Below, one piece after another: positions 43,924 to 55,127 of a stretch of 64,000 nucleotides of DNA. The notes under the pieces were generated by a model. That model did not search any database, had not been told where the DNA came from, and saw only the letters and a list, made by a program, of their open reading frames with translations. Each line of letters opens with the position of its first letter. The first letter of the stretch is position 1. A program made the position numbers and the translations under genes. This DNA is from Icerya purchasi (Eukaryota > Arthropoda > Insecta > Hemiptera > Monophlebidae), in the NCBI GenBank assembly GCA_039619475.1, contig CM077115.1, positions 31,199,083 to 31,263,082 of the forward strand, read 5' to 3'.

Positions 43924-44570
43924 AAACCAAAGTATGGACGTTTTTTCTCAGTGTAGTTATATAGGAAAAATTGAAGGAGTCGGACAGAAACAAAATAGAT
44001 AGATATTTTATTAATGGAAAAGTGCCAGTTACGTAAGATAAAGGAATAAGAAGAAATAAGTGAAAAAAAGGGAAATAGGCAAACGTTTAATGACAAAATG
44101 TTAAGTTGAATTGAAAAATGTGGAATATAGGTTTCAGCTTGAACAGCGGGAATAGGAGATTTACGACCTCCAAAACAACAGCGAGTGCAAGTATTTTATA
44201 CGCGGAACTAGATTTGGACAATCATAGAGACCTGGAATAGTTACCATTTATGAAACAGCGATAATCCGAAATAAAACGGATACCAGATTAAGGTGAGAAG
44301 AACGCAAGAATAACGTTTTCATCCGTATGTGAAAGGACTTAATTTAGCTGAGAGCATTTTGAGTGGTGGTTAAGTATGCATGACACTAATGTGTTTATAG
44401 AATGAAAAACGATTATCCAAGAATACTTCGAAGTAGCGAAAGGAGTTAGTAAAAAAGGGGGATTGGACCATTATTTAAGGTTAATTAAGAAAAAATGAAA
44501 AGGATGAAAAGTAATTAATGGAAATAGGAATATACTGGATGAAACGTTTTCTAACGTTATTCAAAATTTT
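43921..44570 (-). repeat. Family R copy, right part (resumes after the LINE)
   Basis: The 15-bp duplication is followed by purine-rich sequence continuing the block left at 41898. The exact right limit is unclear; it fades near 44570. Confidence 0.35.
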
Positions 44571-44629
44571 TGAAGTTAATAATTGCTTATAGAGATGTTC
44601 CGGTAATTAAAGTTATCTATCATCCGGAA

Positions 44630-46330
44630 AAGTACTCCACATGACGATTCGAATATTGCACATGCTAAATATGTGAAAAGTTTCCTAGAAAGTCCGTTGC
44701 AAATGCAGCTTTCTACAAAGTCGTTCTTGCCGAAAGAAGTAGCAAACTGTCTAAAATCAATTCCTCGCAATAAAGCTCCAGGAGCGGATAAATCCTTGGT
44801 CAGATTACCTCAGAACGCTGTTTCATGTTACTCTGCTATATATTCAACTCTACGCCACAAAATGGATAATAAAAGAAATCGATAATACTAATAGTCTTAA
44901 ATCCTGGAAACCCTCAAACCTCTCTTTATGCTCTTATCAGCCAATAAGCTCACTTAGTATGTTATCCAAAGTCTTTGATAAATTATTATTTTAAAGGATT
45001 TGTTTGATAGTGGCAAATCAAAAGGTTATATTCCTAATCATTAGTTTGGCTTTCGACTTCAACATTCTTCAACAATGTCGCAGACTTGTAGATGCAATGG
45101 CAACGGTTCTTGAAAAAAAAAAAAGTATGTTTAGCGGTCTTCTGGGATGTGGAACACGCTTTTGATTGTGTTTGGCATACAGGATTAAAATTTAAATTAA
45201 AACAGATAATTCCACCGGATCTCTATCGACTGCTGGTGTCGTACCTAACAACTATAGAACATTCTCAATCAAAATTAATGAGGTAATTTCTGAAGAAAGA
45301 AAAATATGTGCTTCGGTCTCACAAGGAAGTCTGTCGGGCCCAATAATTTATTCAATATACACAGCAGACATTGTCTTTAATCAGACAATTCTGGCCTACA
45401 TTTGCGGACGATATGGCGTTAATAACCCGTAATGAAAATATCGATTTCGCGAATATGAAAATTCAAGATCACATTCATAACATACAAACGTGGGCCAACA
45501 ACTGACTGGAGAACCAAGTTCGATGTTAAAAAGTGTCAACATACATGTAAAGTTTTCACTAATACTACATGTTAGAAGTTAATAATAAATAATTCTGAGA
45601 TACCGCAGGTTAATTCCGTGAAATATCTGCGAATTCATTTGGATCGCAGACTAAACTGGCGTTTCCATATAGAACAAATCAGTAGAAGAGTCTTGGCACG
45701 AGTCAAATTGCTTTACCTCCAATAGTGTAGGAAGAAAATCTAGTTTAAGTCCGGATTTATTTTAAAAAAGACGGATATACCTCTCATGGTTATAGCGCCA
45801 ATCTGGAAGTATGACAGAACTGTACGGAAATACTAAAGTAAGTAACCTATTACCGGTACAAAGGCAGCAATCGCAAAGATACTTCGCACGATGGCTTGGG
45901 CTAAATATGTCTCCAATCATGCACAAGAATCTTAATAGTTCGCATTAGTCAAAGATGGTATATGTACAACAGAGTGTGTATCATTCTTCGATAAACTTAG
46001 TCTTAGTGATAATCCGAATATATTTCGGGTATTAAGAAATACGTTGGCGTAGGAGTAAATTAAAAAGAAGATGGTACCGGGACGCTCTCTCTCATCTTAA
46101 AGGCACTCTATAATATCCATCATTCGTAAGGAAATACGAGTATTCGCTTTTGTATCTAGCTGATAATAGGACTGTCAAGCGTGCTTCGGCCATTATTATA
46201 CTACGCCCACGAGTAAACATATCTTCTGTCTGTTACCAAGTATTCGAAAGATAGGTGGCTCGAACAAACTTAATTTATTACCGCAACAACTAGTTACAAT
46301 AGTTGAAAAAGGATTTCAAATATTTAAGTA
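44630..46330 (+). pseudogene. Old Jockey-like LINE RT remnant
   Basis: Recognisable RT blocks survive in shifting frames. LPKEVANCLKSIPRNKAPGA is at about 44729-44787. FGFRLQHSST is near 45050, FWDVEHAFDCVWHTGLKFKL at about 45138-45197, a GS-type SVGP block near 45325, FADDMALITRNEN at about 45402-45440, VNSVKYLRIHLDRRLNWRFH near 45610-45670, and traces of the C-terminal region to about 46250. There are many stops and indels. It is more diverged than the copy at 41899-43920 and in the opposite orientation. Block order proves plus orientation. Confidence 0.75.
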
Positions 46331-47216
46331 TAAATAACATTCCCAGTAGCAAATATTAAAAATTACATTGCAGGATTTTTTATTTCTTTGTAAAAATAAT
46401 AGATAACACTACTGATTTTTTTTTTTTTTAACTTTCCGCAATGAGTACAGACTAGAAGCGCGGCTTCTAGTTTAGATCATGTCATGGAGGTTTGATGATT
46501 TCAGTAACGCAAAAAGTGAAGTAACGGAACGCGGTCTTTTTTTTTTCGATTTCAGCCTCTATGGACTTCGCTAAGCAACTAATTATTCATTTTACATCTT
46601 TTCCTTCTTCCTTCCTTAACATCTTTCCAGTATTTCTTGAGACCCTCCATTAAGGCATTTTTAAGGCTTATAACTTGTTCTATTTTAAAGATTGACGTCG
46701 GGTCTATTTACTTACGCCAGAAATTAATAAAATGTCATCTACAGTTAATTATTTACTATCGTAATCATTTTATTTAAAATTTCATAAAAATTAATTTTTT
46801 TTGTTTCATTTGTCCCATATGCATTTCTGTACCGTTGGTTGTATCTCAACTGCCTAAAACCTCATATTTCCCGAAGGGAGGGGATAGAAAACTCAGCCGA
46901 CCCTTAAAACCTTCGTCTGGACAACACGAATACACTCAAAATATTTTAGCATGAGCCGTCCAGCAATAAGTGAAGGAACGCATACAAGACAAACATTCAT
47001 TTTTACATTGATATACATATACAGGTATGATTGATAAATACTTTGAAAACATCGGCGAATTTAATATATTAAAAAATAAATAAATTGATAAATTTCGCAC
47101 TACCAGTTCCAAAAAATATTGGCACACTACAGGCACAATGTCCCCCCTTTAAGTACATTTTATTGAGAAGTACATTTACCGTATAATTGTTTTTTAACTT
47201 TTTAGGGCATTTTCGA
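46331..47216. other. No recognised gene
   Basis: AT-rich; no supported motif. Confidence 0.45.
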
Positions 47217-47289
47217 TTAAATTTTGAAGAGAAATCTTGAAAGCGGTATTTCTTCTTTTTCATATTTGTTAGTGTAAATATTTTTCACT

Positions 47290-47540
47290 ATGTATGGACC
47301 GCCAATTACAAATAATGTTGCTACCAGCGTAATTAAATCAATATTAAAATCACCACAAATCAGGAAATTATCTTTATTGCTTAATTTTTTTAAGAGTGAA
47401 GCGGTTTCGTTTATAAATTCGCCTACGTTTTTACTCGGTGATCTGTACATAGCAATTAAGCGTAAAGGGTTGTTTTTGCAAATCTCTATATCTGTCATCA
47501 CCAGGTCCATACTTGGTCTATTATTAACCTCCCGAACGTG
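47290..47540 (-). pseudogene. Inverted endonuclease fragment of the adjacent LINE
   Basis: On the minus strand a frame reads LIAMYRSPSKNVGEFINETA then LLKKLSNKDNFLICGDFNID. This is the exonuclease-endonuclease-phosphatase block (YR.P..N...F......L........ICGDFN.D) of LINE APE-type endonucleases. It lies back to back with the plus-strand RT that begins at 47538, so the 5' part of the element is inverted relative to its 3' part. Such 5' inversion is the classic product of twin priming. After GDFNID the frame loses resemblance to an endonuclease (about 47330), marking a second truncation point. Confidence 0.75.
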
Positions 47541-49574
47541 ATATGCAAAATAGAAGTACCGCAGAGTAAAAAGGTGACTAAATACTGTCCTAAAAATGAA
47601 TGGATGAGTCAAAAAATAATCAATTTTATGAAAATCAGAGATCAGTACTTTAAACTTAGTAAAGGGAACAGAACCAATATTCGATATAAAAATTTATTTA
47701 GAAAATATCGAAATATGGTTACAACTGAAATAAGGAATGCGAAACAGAATTATTATCGGAGTCAAATAGTTAAAGCAAACAATGATTGTAAAAAAGTATG
47801 GAATGTAATTAACAATATTGTTAATAAAAACAATAAAACATCAATCGATGATTTCATCGTTAAACATTTTGGAAATACTGCATCAGTTGCTGAACAATTT
47901 AGTGATTATTTTATATGTTCAGTGGAACATCATAGACACGAATGTCACATTCAGTTATTGAATTCGAATTTTGATAACCGTATTTATTCTTCCTTTTTTA
48001 TGCCGCCAGCAAATAAATACCAAATAGAAGCAATAATTAATGATCTAAAAGTTTATAAGGCACCTGGATGGGATGAAATTAGGGTTAAAGATATAAAACA
48101 AAACTTAAATATTTTTGTTCCTATTTTGACTAACATGGTTAACTATTCTATAAAGGAAGCTATTACTCCTGATGGGCTTAAAAGAGGTATTGTTAGACCA
48201 ATATATAAAAAAGGAATGAAGAATCAGCATGAAAACTACCGTCCAATAACAATAACATCTGTGATAACTAAAATTTTAGAACACTACATTGATAAACACT
48301 TAAGAAATTATCTGGAAAAAAACAATCTACTCTACGAAAACCAACACGGTTTTAGAAGAAAAAGATCCACGATAACATTATTGAGAACAATTGTAAATAG
48401 GATAAATATGGGATTGTCGATGGGGAACCAATTTTTAATTTCATTTATTGACCTATCCAAAGCGTTTGATTTAGTTGATCATGAATTACTGATCAAGGAT
48501 TTAGAAAATCTAGGCATTAAAAACAATCAACTTGAGTGGTTTAAGAATTATATAACAAACAGGAAAAGTATGGTCAAAATTGCAGGGAATATAAGTAACG
48601 AAAAAAATATTCATTATGGAGTAGGTCAGGGTACCATATTGGCCCCGATTCTTTTTCTTATTTATACCAACTCGTTACACAAACATATTAAAAATGCAAA
48701 GGTATATGTTTTTGCTGATGATATTGCTTTGTTAATCGAGCACAACAATTTTGAGATGGCGGAAAAATTACTACAAGATGATGTAGATAATTTTAGTAAA
48801 TGGGCACATGATAGAAAGTTATGTATAAACATAAATAAATCAAAAGTATTACACATTCGGAATAGTTCTAAATATAAAATACGCGATCCGCGAATTATCC
48901 TCCACAGTAACAATTGCATTCATGAGCTTCATGTAAATATCAACACCCATTTATGTCCTTGTACACCGTTAGAAAACGTAAATGACTTTAAATATTTAGG
49001 TTTATATATAGATAAATCCCTGAATTGGAAAAAACACATTTTAAGTTTAAACTCAAAAATAAGACAGACAATTCCAGCTTTATATAAAATAAAGCAGGTA
49101 CTATCATATCAAACACTACGTATATACTATAACTCAATTATAATGTCTAGAATTTTATATGGAATCCAAATATGGGGCGAGGCTAAGAAAACTGAAATAA
49201 ATAAAATAAGTAAAATACAGAAGAGGTGTTTGAAACTCATACTTCCTCATTGGAAGCAAAACGTCCCTGGATCAACATGGTGGAAGGAAAACAATGAAAT
49301 GTCCCCCAAGATGTACTATTACTATTACAGACTACTAGAATTTAACGTCAATAATATAAAATTACCATCTAGGCAAAAAACTAGATTGACAAGAAACCAA
49401 AGTAATACATACTACATCTATCCTCGTGGGGTAAATCTACGAATTGATAATACGGATAATTCGGTTTTAATTAAATTAATAAGTACAATCCCGAATCATA
49501 TATTAGAGGAAAAAAGAATTGGTGTGTGGAAAAAGGAGGTGGAAAATTGGTTAAAGGAATGGTGCAAAGATTAA
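47538..49574 (+). CDS. LINE reverse transcriptase, 678-codon open frame
   Basis: Reverse transcriptase of a CR1/L2-like or Jockey-related LINE; the exact clade is uncertain. The frame is fully open. Approximate residues: linker rich in basic residues 10-110; KAPGWDEIRV at 174; NYRPITITSVITKILEHYI at 233; HGFRRKRSTITLLRT at 270; FIDLSKAFDLVDHELLI at 303 with catalytic Asp; YGVGQGTILAPILFLIY at 360; the catalytic FADDIALL at 391; FKYLGLYIDKSLNWKKHI at 484; SRILYGIQIWGEA at 537. The frame ends KEWCKD, with a 390-bp 3' UTR. The Met at 47538 comes from the inverted part, so the natural N-terminus (endonuclease) is not joined to it. No damage is visible, so the insertion is young, but without the endonuclease and 5' promoter it should not mobilise itself. 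Confidence 0.9.
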   Translation: MICKIEVPQSKKVTKYCPKNEWMSQKIINFMKIRDQYFKLSKGNRTNIRYKNLFRKYRNMVTTEIRNAKQNYYRSQIVKANNDCKKVWNVINNIVNKNNKTSIDDFIVKHFGNTASVAEQFSDYFICSVEHHRHECHIQLLNSNFDNRIYSSFFMPPANKYQIEAIINDLKVYKAPGWDEIRVKDIKQNLNIFVPILTNMVNYSIKEAITPDGLKRGIVRPIYKKGMKNQHENYRPITITSVITKILEHYIDKHLRNYLEKNNLLYENQHGFRRKRSTITLLRTIVNRINMGLSMGNQFLISFIDLSKAFDLVDHELLIKDLENLGIKNNQLEWFKNYITNRKSMVKIAGNISNEKNIHYGVGQGTILAPILFLIYTNSLHKHIKNAKVYVFADDIALLIEHNNFEMAEKLLQDDVDNFSKWAHDRKLCININKSKVLHIRNSSKYKIRDPRIILHSNNCIHELHVNINTHLCPCTPLENVNDFKYLGLYIDKSLNWKKHILSLNSKIRQTIPALYKIKQVLSYQTLRIYYNSIIMSRILYGIQIWGEAKKTEINKISKIQKRCLKLILPHWKQNVPGSTWWKENNEMSPKMYYYYYRLLEFNVNNIKLPSRQKTRLTRNQSNTYYIYPRGVNLRIDNTDNSVLIKLISTIPNHILEEKRIGVWKKEVENWLKEWCKD

Positions 49575-49966
49575 ACAACAAGCTACGTTCTGAATCTCTC
49601 TACCTTTTAATGCTCCTTTCTTTTTACGTTTTTGTTTTTGACTTCCTAGTGTCTTTACCGGACATTAAGTCGTAAAGAAGATTATGTTTCCTATTTTAAA
49701 TATTGAGCTGTCGGCATGTAATAATGTACAGATACGTATTACGGGGCGTGTTACGTAGTTGCATGCGTATATATATTTATACTTAATCTTAACGCTAGAG
49801 TACTAATATTATGAATATAGAATAAGTTAAGATAAATTATAATTTTTATATTGTATATATTTTTTTTTGAATAAACGTTAATAAGAGTGTCGGGCACTCA
49901 CACAACGGGCATATTTGCCCTGTGAGACCCACAACTTATTTCAAAAAAAAAAAAAAAAAAAAAAAA
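49575..49966 (+). other. LINE 3' UTR with terminal hairpin and poly(A)
   Basis: 3' UTR of the LINE at 47538. Near the end lies an imperfect palindrome at 49897-49926: CTCACA, CAAC, GGGCA, TATT, TGCCC, TGTGAG. An A24 run (49943-49966) terminates the element. The same terminal block is present in the second copy (52336-52400, minus), with the GGGCA/TGCCC stem kept and the loop changed from TATT to TACT. It is a plausible recognition structure for the RT during target-primed reverse transcription. Confidence 0.7.
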
Positions 49967-51899
49967 TGTTAAATTGTAATATTTTTACGAGGATGAACAC
50001 TTGTAAATCACGCTAAGACGATTTTAGATTCGTTTATTCGGACGTTCATTTTTGTATAAACTAACCTTGAGAATTTTTTTAGTTTACTCACGTTTAAATT
50101 TTTAAGTATATTTTTTTTCCTATATTTCAATGATGACAAAGTGTCGCTTAAGAAAAAGAAAAATCACCTATCTAAATGGCCTGTGGAATTTTTTAAAATT
50201 TCTCAGCCGATGATTTTTGTCTGACTGTATCAAAAATTCCTTTTTCTATACGATAAATAACATTGACAATATTTTAAGTCTATCGCAAGTGTTCAACGGT
50301 GCGAACTATTTGTTTACACACACACGCACACACACCTATTTTAATGATACGGAACAACTACTGATCGATAGAGCTTTCGAATAAACAGAGGTCACATTAT
50401 TATGATCGGTTCGAATAGTCGAATTTTACGCGTGATTAAATATGAAAACAAAATGCAAGCTCGTATTTCTCTGCGTTCGAAAGAGAAAAAACTCTAATTT
50501 TGTATTTAATTGTTGTTATTTTTATGGCATACGGCATTTTATTCCGGTTTGCATTGTAGAACGATAATCCTGTCGAAGGAAATTCGCATTCGAAACATAA
50601 CAAGTTTAGCAGGCGTTAATTTATTTTGTCGGAAGGGGGCGACAAAATAGCTCAGTGAAAACGATTTTTTTCCGAAAAAAATCGCGACCTGGAAAAAAAT
50701 AAAATTCAAACGGAAAAGCCGGTAGCACTGCTGGCTGGAGTGAAGTGAGAGGAATTGAACGCTTAAGGCGAGCCGGAACGTTACATTTGCCGGCTAAAAG
50801 AGTTGCTGACAATTTTAAAAACCGCTAAAGAACCGCTAAAAAACCGCCTAGGAAAAAACTCGCTTCGAGAAAATTCTTCTTCTAAATTAGATAACCGGGA
50901 CGACAATAGACGACGGCGCTACGATAGTGGTACATTACTCTGCTGCCATACCAGCTGAATGGCTAGGCGATTTACGGTCTTCCTTTTTCCTGCTCACTTC
51001 TAGCGCTGTTCCTTCCATTTTCAGTGCGTCGTGCCTCGGCCGCTCTGCGAAATTCCGGCTTTCTTCGTATCCGATTACTTCGCCGCGGCTGCCAGGCTGC
51101 CTTGTTAAAAAGTCTGCTCAACGGCAGTATTAGGAATGTGCTGGTAATAGAGCGAATCATGGCGAAAAAGGAGAAAAAGGAATAGGACTTCGGACGAGAC
51201 AGGACATGGCAAGTTGGTCGTCAAGCAAGGCGACGCAGCAAGGCATTAGTCGACGTTCAGAGTTGTTCAGAATTTACTAGACAACTATGTCCTATAAAAT
51301 ATATCCCTCTCAGACAACACGGAGATTCTTCTAAATTCTATTCGCCGCCCATTCGTTCATTGCGAATCCTCAGCACGCGCTGCTCAAGCAGCCGATATAA
51401 ATCTACTTCACTGCGATTCCGCACCGACCGTTGCCTGTAGCTCGGTCGCACTCCCTCTTTCTGGCTGCATGATAAAGCGCCTACATTTCCGTATATAACT
51501 TCAGTTAATTGCGTTAATTGTGATCTATTTTTGTCGTCGTACAAAACTGATCTATATAATGAATAAAAATAACCTTTGCAACCTCAAATCCTACCAGTCA
51601 TTAGTTGGTTTGCCGAAATACAATATTGTTTCCTCCTTCGTCGTAACAGCTTAAGTTCTTTTTGTTTTTTACTATTATTATTATTATTATTATTATTTCC
51701 CCCCTCAATCTGGCTATAACCGATGAGGTAAGTTTATTAATATATTAATAAATTCTATGTACAAACATTTTCAGCGTACTTAATATTACATGGTTAGCTA
51801 TAACAATCTTAAATATTTTGTGTGGTGAACATGGTGAGTACTTAAAGTCTAACACAGAATTTTAAAAAAAGAGGAATAAAATACAATAAGTTATAGTGT
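49967..51899. other. No recognised gene; contains a GC-richer block
   Basis: 50,600-51,500 is clearly more GC-rich than its surroundings, but its short frames on both strands carry no family motif. GATATAAATC near 51392 could pass for a TATA box, without other promoter evidence. A (TTA)n run is at 51672-51697. Confidence 0.4.
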
Positions 51900-52320
51900 T
51901 GGCACGGCTAGAACAGCGTTTAACAACTTAGAAAGAATATTGAGAGACCGCAAAATGAAACTAGAACTCCGCTTAAGAATTCTGAAGTGCTATGTATGGT
52001 CCATTGCAAGATATGCAACAGAGACATGGATAATATCAAGAAACGTCGAAAGAAGAATTAACGCGTTCGAAATGTGGACTTACAGAAGACTCAATAGGAT
52101 TGAATGGACGGAAAAAGTCACGAATGAGGAGGTACTGAAGAGGGTAGGACTAGAAAATACGATTCTGCTGACCGCAATTAAGGATTGTAAGCGGCTATTC
52201 ATTCAAAATAAAATGACGAATGATGATTTGTTCTTGTTGGTAGCAAACGGAAAGATTCCGGGAAAAAGGTCAAGAGGAAGGAGAAGACTCACAATGCTGG
52301 ATCGAATCACAGAATAGTAC
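51900..52320 (+). pseudogene. RTE-like LINE, RT C-terminal tail (mostly open)
   Basis: From 51940 one frame runs 125 codons. LELRLRILKCYVWSIARYAT is followed by ETWIISRNVERRINAFEMWT, YRRLNRIEWTEKVTNEEVLK, RVGLENTILLTAIKDCKR, NGKIPGKRSRGRRRLTMLD. This is the thumb and C-terminal tail conserved in RTE-like elements (K.RLRLL.CYVWS..YG.ETW......RR..AFEMW.YRR.LRI.W...VTN..VL). Truncated on the 5' side near 51900 and cut at 52320, where the inverted LINE copy begins with its T-run. Non-functional. Confidence 0.75.
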
Positions 52321-52324
52321 CTAC

Positions 52325-52950
52325 TTTTTTTTTTTAAATAAATAAGTTGTGGGTCTCACTGGGCAAGTATGCCCGTTGCATGAGTGCCCAACACTCTTAT
52401 TATCGTTTATTCTAGTAAACAAAATTACAATTAATCATTCTTACTATCTAGATCGAACGTATTAAACCAAAAAAATAAAAATAAAATATATCAATCGACG
52501 CAAATATATATATGAATTACACAATAATACACCCATACACAGGAGCCGCTTATATGTTGGACATTGCATACATTAATGTACAGGAAAGAAAAAAGAAAAG
52601 GAAACTGGTAAATAGATGGTCTAAAAGAGTCCTAAAAAATGCAGCAATAATAATAAAGGGAAAAGAGGATGCAGCAAAATCCCTTAATCTTTGCACCATT
52701 CTTTCAACCGCTTCCTCACTTCCCTCTTCCATACACCAATTTGTTTTTCGTTTATTATGTGACTGGGCATAGTACTCATTCATTAAAATTAAAACCGAAT
52801 CATATGTATTGTCGATTCGTAGATTTACCCCTCTAGGATGAATGTAACAGGTATTATTTTGATTCCTTGTTAGTCGAGTTTTTGGTCTGGAAGGTAACTT
52901 CACGTTATTGCATTTAAATTCAAGTAGTCTGTAATAAAAATAATAATGCA
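52325..52950 (-). pseudogene. Second, truncated copy of the 47.5-kb LINE
   Basis: On the minus strand the last part of the same protein (YYFYYRLLEFKCNNVKLPSR, TRLTRNQNNTCYIHPRGVNL, RIDNTYDSVLI) is followed by a variant C-terminus and 3' UTR. It ends in the conserved GGGCATACTTGCCC hairpin block and poly(A) (T-run 52325-52335). Compared with 49310-49966 it has many substitutions, a frameshift after DSVLI and a different 3' UTR middle, so it is an older or sister-lineage copy. 5' truncation falls near 52950. Confidence 0.8.
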
Positions 52951-53219
52951 TTAAAGTGAAAGTAGAATTAAAAAAAAAAAAAAGGAAATAATAAAACTAA
53001 TAAGAGTACTAGGAATAACATTTGTATTTCTCCGTAATATAAATATTATACGTGGCAGTTGGAGAGGATTGATCAATCGGTTCAAGTATTAGTTTTGTCT
53101 TAAATTACAGTGTAGTGGTGCAGAATTCACTTGGTCGATAGCTGCTAGCATATTTTTATTTCGGTCATACGTTTTTCATTTTTTAATGCATCACACTCAA
53201 ATAGAGTGGTTGTTGTACA

Positions 53220-54230
53220 ATGTCAATTTTACGAGAAGTGCAGTAGCAGCAAAAGGGTGTATCGGTTATTTAAATACTCCCGAAAGTTACCATGCCCAGT
53301 GAGAATCTGAGCATTAAGTTTTTTAGTTTTAATTCGTTTTTTACGGAGGAGAAGAGCAGATAGGTTTTTCGACCCGTTGTGGCTTCGTCCCACTACGTTT
53401 GTATTAATAAGAATGTTATCAATCAGCCTTCTAAATGTTTCGATGGGCGAAACAGTGCTACTATAGTCAAAATTATTAAGAAATTTAAGGGATTTAACCA
53501 ACTTTAGGTTCTGAGTAATTCTCTATATTCAGTTAACTCGTCTTATAAGAAATAGAGATGCATGGACCCGCTGTTAGCTATAACACATGCCACAGGAGCA
53601 GTTCTGTATAAGAAAGAAATGTTTAGTACAAATTTTGTTTGCTGTTTATTTACAAACTTCAAGATTTTTTCACCTGAAATAAATGCACGACCCGTATCCT
53701 CAAATGGATTGAATTAATCCTTTTGTAACACAGGCTATATCTTCTGTTTTACCTTAGTCCGAAGTTGTTAAGTAAAATGCTTTTCAGTTTATCATATAAT
53801 TTAGTGCACTCGATGTTCAATTCTTGTAAGTGAGCAGTGAACCTTAATTTATTACCGATAAGAATACCGAGGTATTTTATTGTATCAACCAATTGAACAC
53901 TGGCCGGAAGTTTTTGATTTTATCGGATATTGTTGTTTTGCCGAAGAGAATTGATCTACTTCTTTCAGTTGAAAAGCAAAACTTAGTTGCGTTATAATTT
54001 CTTCTAATTTTTTGCAGGCCAATTCAACTTTAAGGGATTGTGTATGTAAGGGATTTAACCAACTTTAGGTTCTTATTAATTCTCTATATTTATAAGAAAT
54101 AGATTCATGGCTCTTAGCTATAACACATGTCGCAGAAGTTAGAGCAGTTCTGTATTGGAAAGATATGTTTAGTACAAATTTTCTTTGCTGTTTGTTTAAA
54201 AACTTTAAGATTTTTTCACCTGAAATAATT
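53220..54230 (-). pseudogene. R1-like LINE C-terminal remnant with internal direct duplication
   Basis: Minus-strand fragments show an RT thumb block (VQLVDTIKYLGILIGNKLRF, TAHLQELNIECTKLYDKLKS; about 53910-53760). Further 3' comes a C-terminal block, KKLNAQILTGHGNFREYLNN (about 53330-53270), which has the form of the Q.LTGHG.F..YL motif of R1/I-type LINE tails. The part at about 53486-53682 occurs again at about 54045-54230 in the same orientation (shared GGGATTTAACCAACTTTAGG, TTAGCTATAACACATG, AGATTTTTTCACCTGAAATAA), with clear divergence. Either two truncated copies or an old segmental duplication. Not functional. Confidence 0.6.
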
Positions 54231-54390
54231 TGGTACCAGAGAAATTATCTGGGAAAGTAAAAGCGGCCGAGAGAAAGTAACTCTAGCCATATTACTCTCA
54301 TTAGTGCCGTTGGGCTTAGTATACTGTGAATCTTAACTTCACAATCCCCGACGCCCTGCTAAAAGGGTATGGGACTTACTTTACTTTAAA
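54228..54390 (+). repeat. SINE-B copy 2 (3' half)
   Basis: It starts at TTGGTACCAGAGAAATTATC, matching GGGTACCAGAGAAATCTCTG of the 62-kb copy. It continues through GGGAAAGTAAAAGCGGCCGA and ends GGTATGGGACTTACTTTACT. The tRNA-like head is missing. Confidence 0.7.
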
Positions 54391-54424
54391 TGGCGAAGGC
54401 CAAGTGAAAAAAAAAAATAAAATA

Positions 54425-54960
54425 AAATAGACTTTTTTTTTCTTGGACTTGTGTCCCTTCATCCAGAAACAAATAGAAAGGAAAGAAGTCAGTTATATTT
54501 AAATCCGATCAGAAATCTTTGCTAAAAAGGAACAAATAGCAGGAATAATTAATTTGGAAAGGGAAAGGCAGGATATAAGAAGGACAATAAGAAGTAGAAA
54601 GCTCAAGACTCAGCACAAATAGGAATATAAAACGCTCGAAAGAAAGAGATGAACACTGGAAGAAAATATGCGTCGAAAATAACTGCACCATCGGCATGGA
54701 AAGGACACAGTGTGAGGAGGAAATCAGGCAAAAACGAAATCTGGAGGAAAGCGGCAAAGAATGGCCAAAACGCATACGAACAACGGAAACACCATCAGAA
54801 CGTCGAAGAGAGGGGCGCAAAAGAAATCATGAATAGGGTGAAAGAGTAGGCTGAACAGAAAAAATTAATTATTCTTAGAAAAGGAGGAAGCATAGATATC
54901 CGATACCATGATCTGATATGGGGAAGCTTTTACATATCGATAGGAGAACCTTACAAAAGG
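54425..54960 (-). repeat. Family R copy, about 530 bp
   Basis: T-run then CTTGGACTTGTGTCCCTTCA, TCCAGAAACAAATAGAAAGG, then purine-rich sequence. It shares GAACAAATAGCAGGAATAAT-type text with 24016-24035 and its last 80 bp with 27780-27860. This and the 27.5-kb copy give the best idea of unit length. Confidence 0.6.
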
Positions 54961-54967
54961 TACATAA

Positions 54968-55127
54968 CAAATCCGATAAATCTTAACAAAACCGATAAAC
55001 CTTAACAAAACCGATAAATCTCAACAAAACCGATAGACCTTAACAAAACCGATAAACCTTAACAGAACCGATAAACCTTAACAAAAACCGATAAACCTTA
55101 ACAAAACCGATAAACCTTAACAAAAAT
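54968..55127. repeat. 19-bp tandem array, about 8 copies
   Basis: Unit CCGATAAACCTTAACAAAA, with single-base variants and one extra A in one unit. It begins immediately after a family R copy. Confidence 0.9.
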
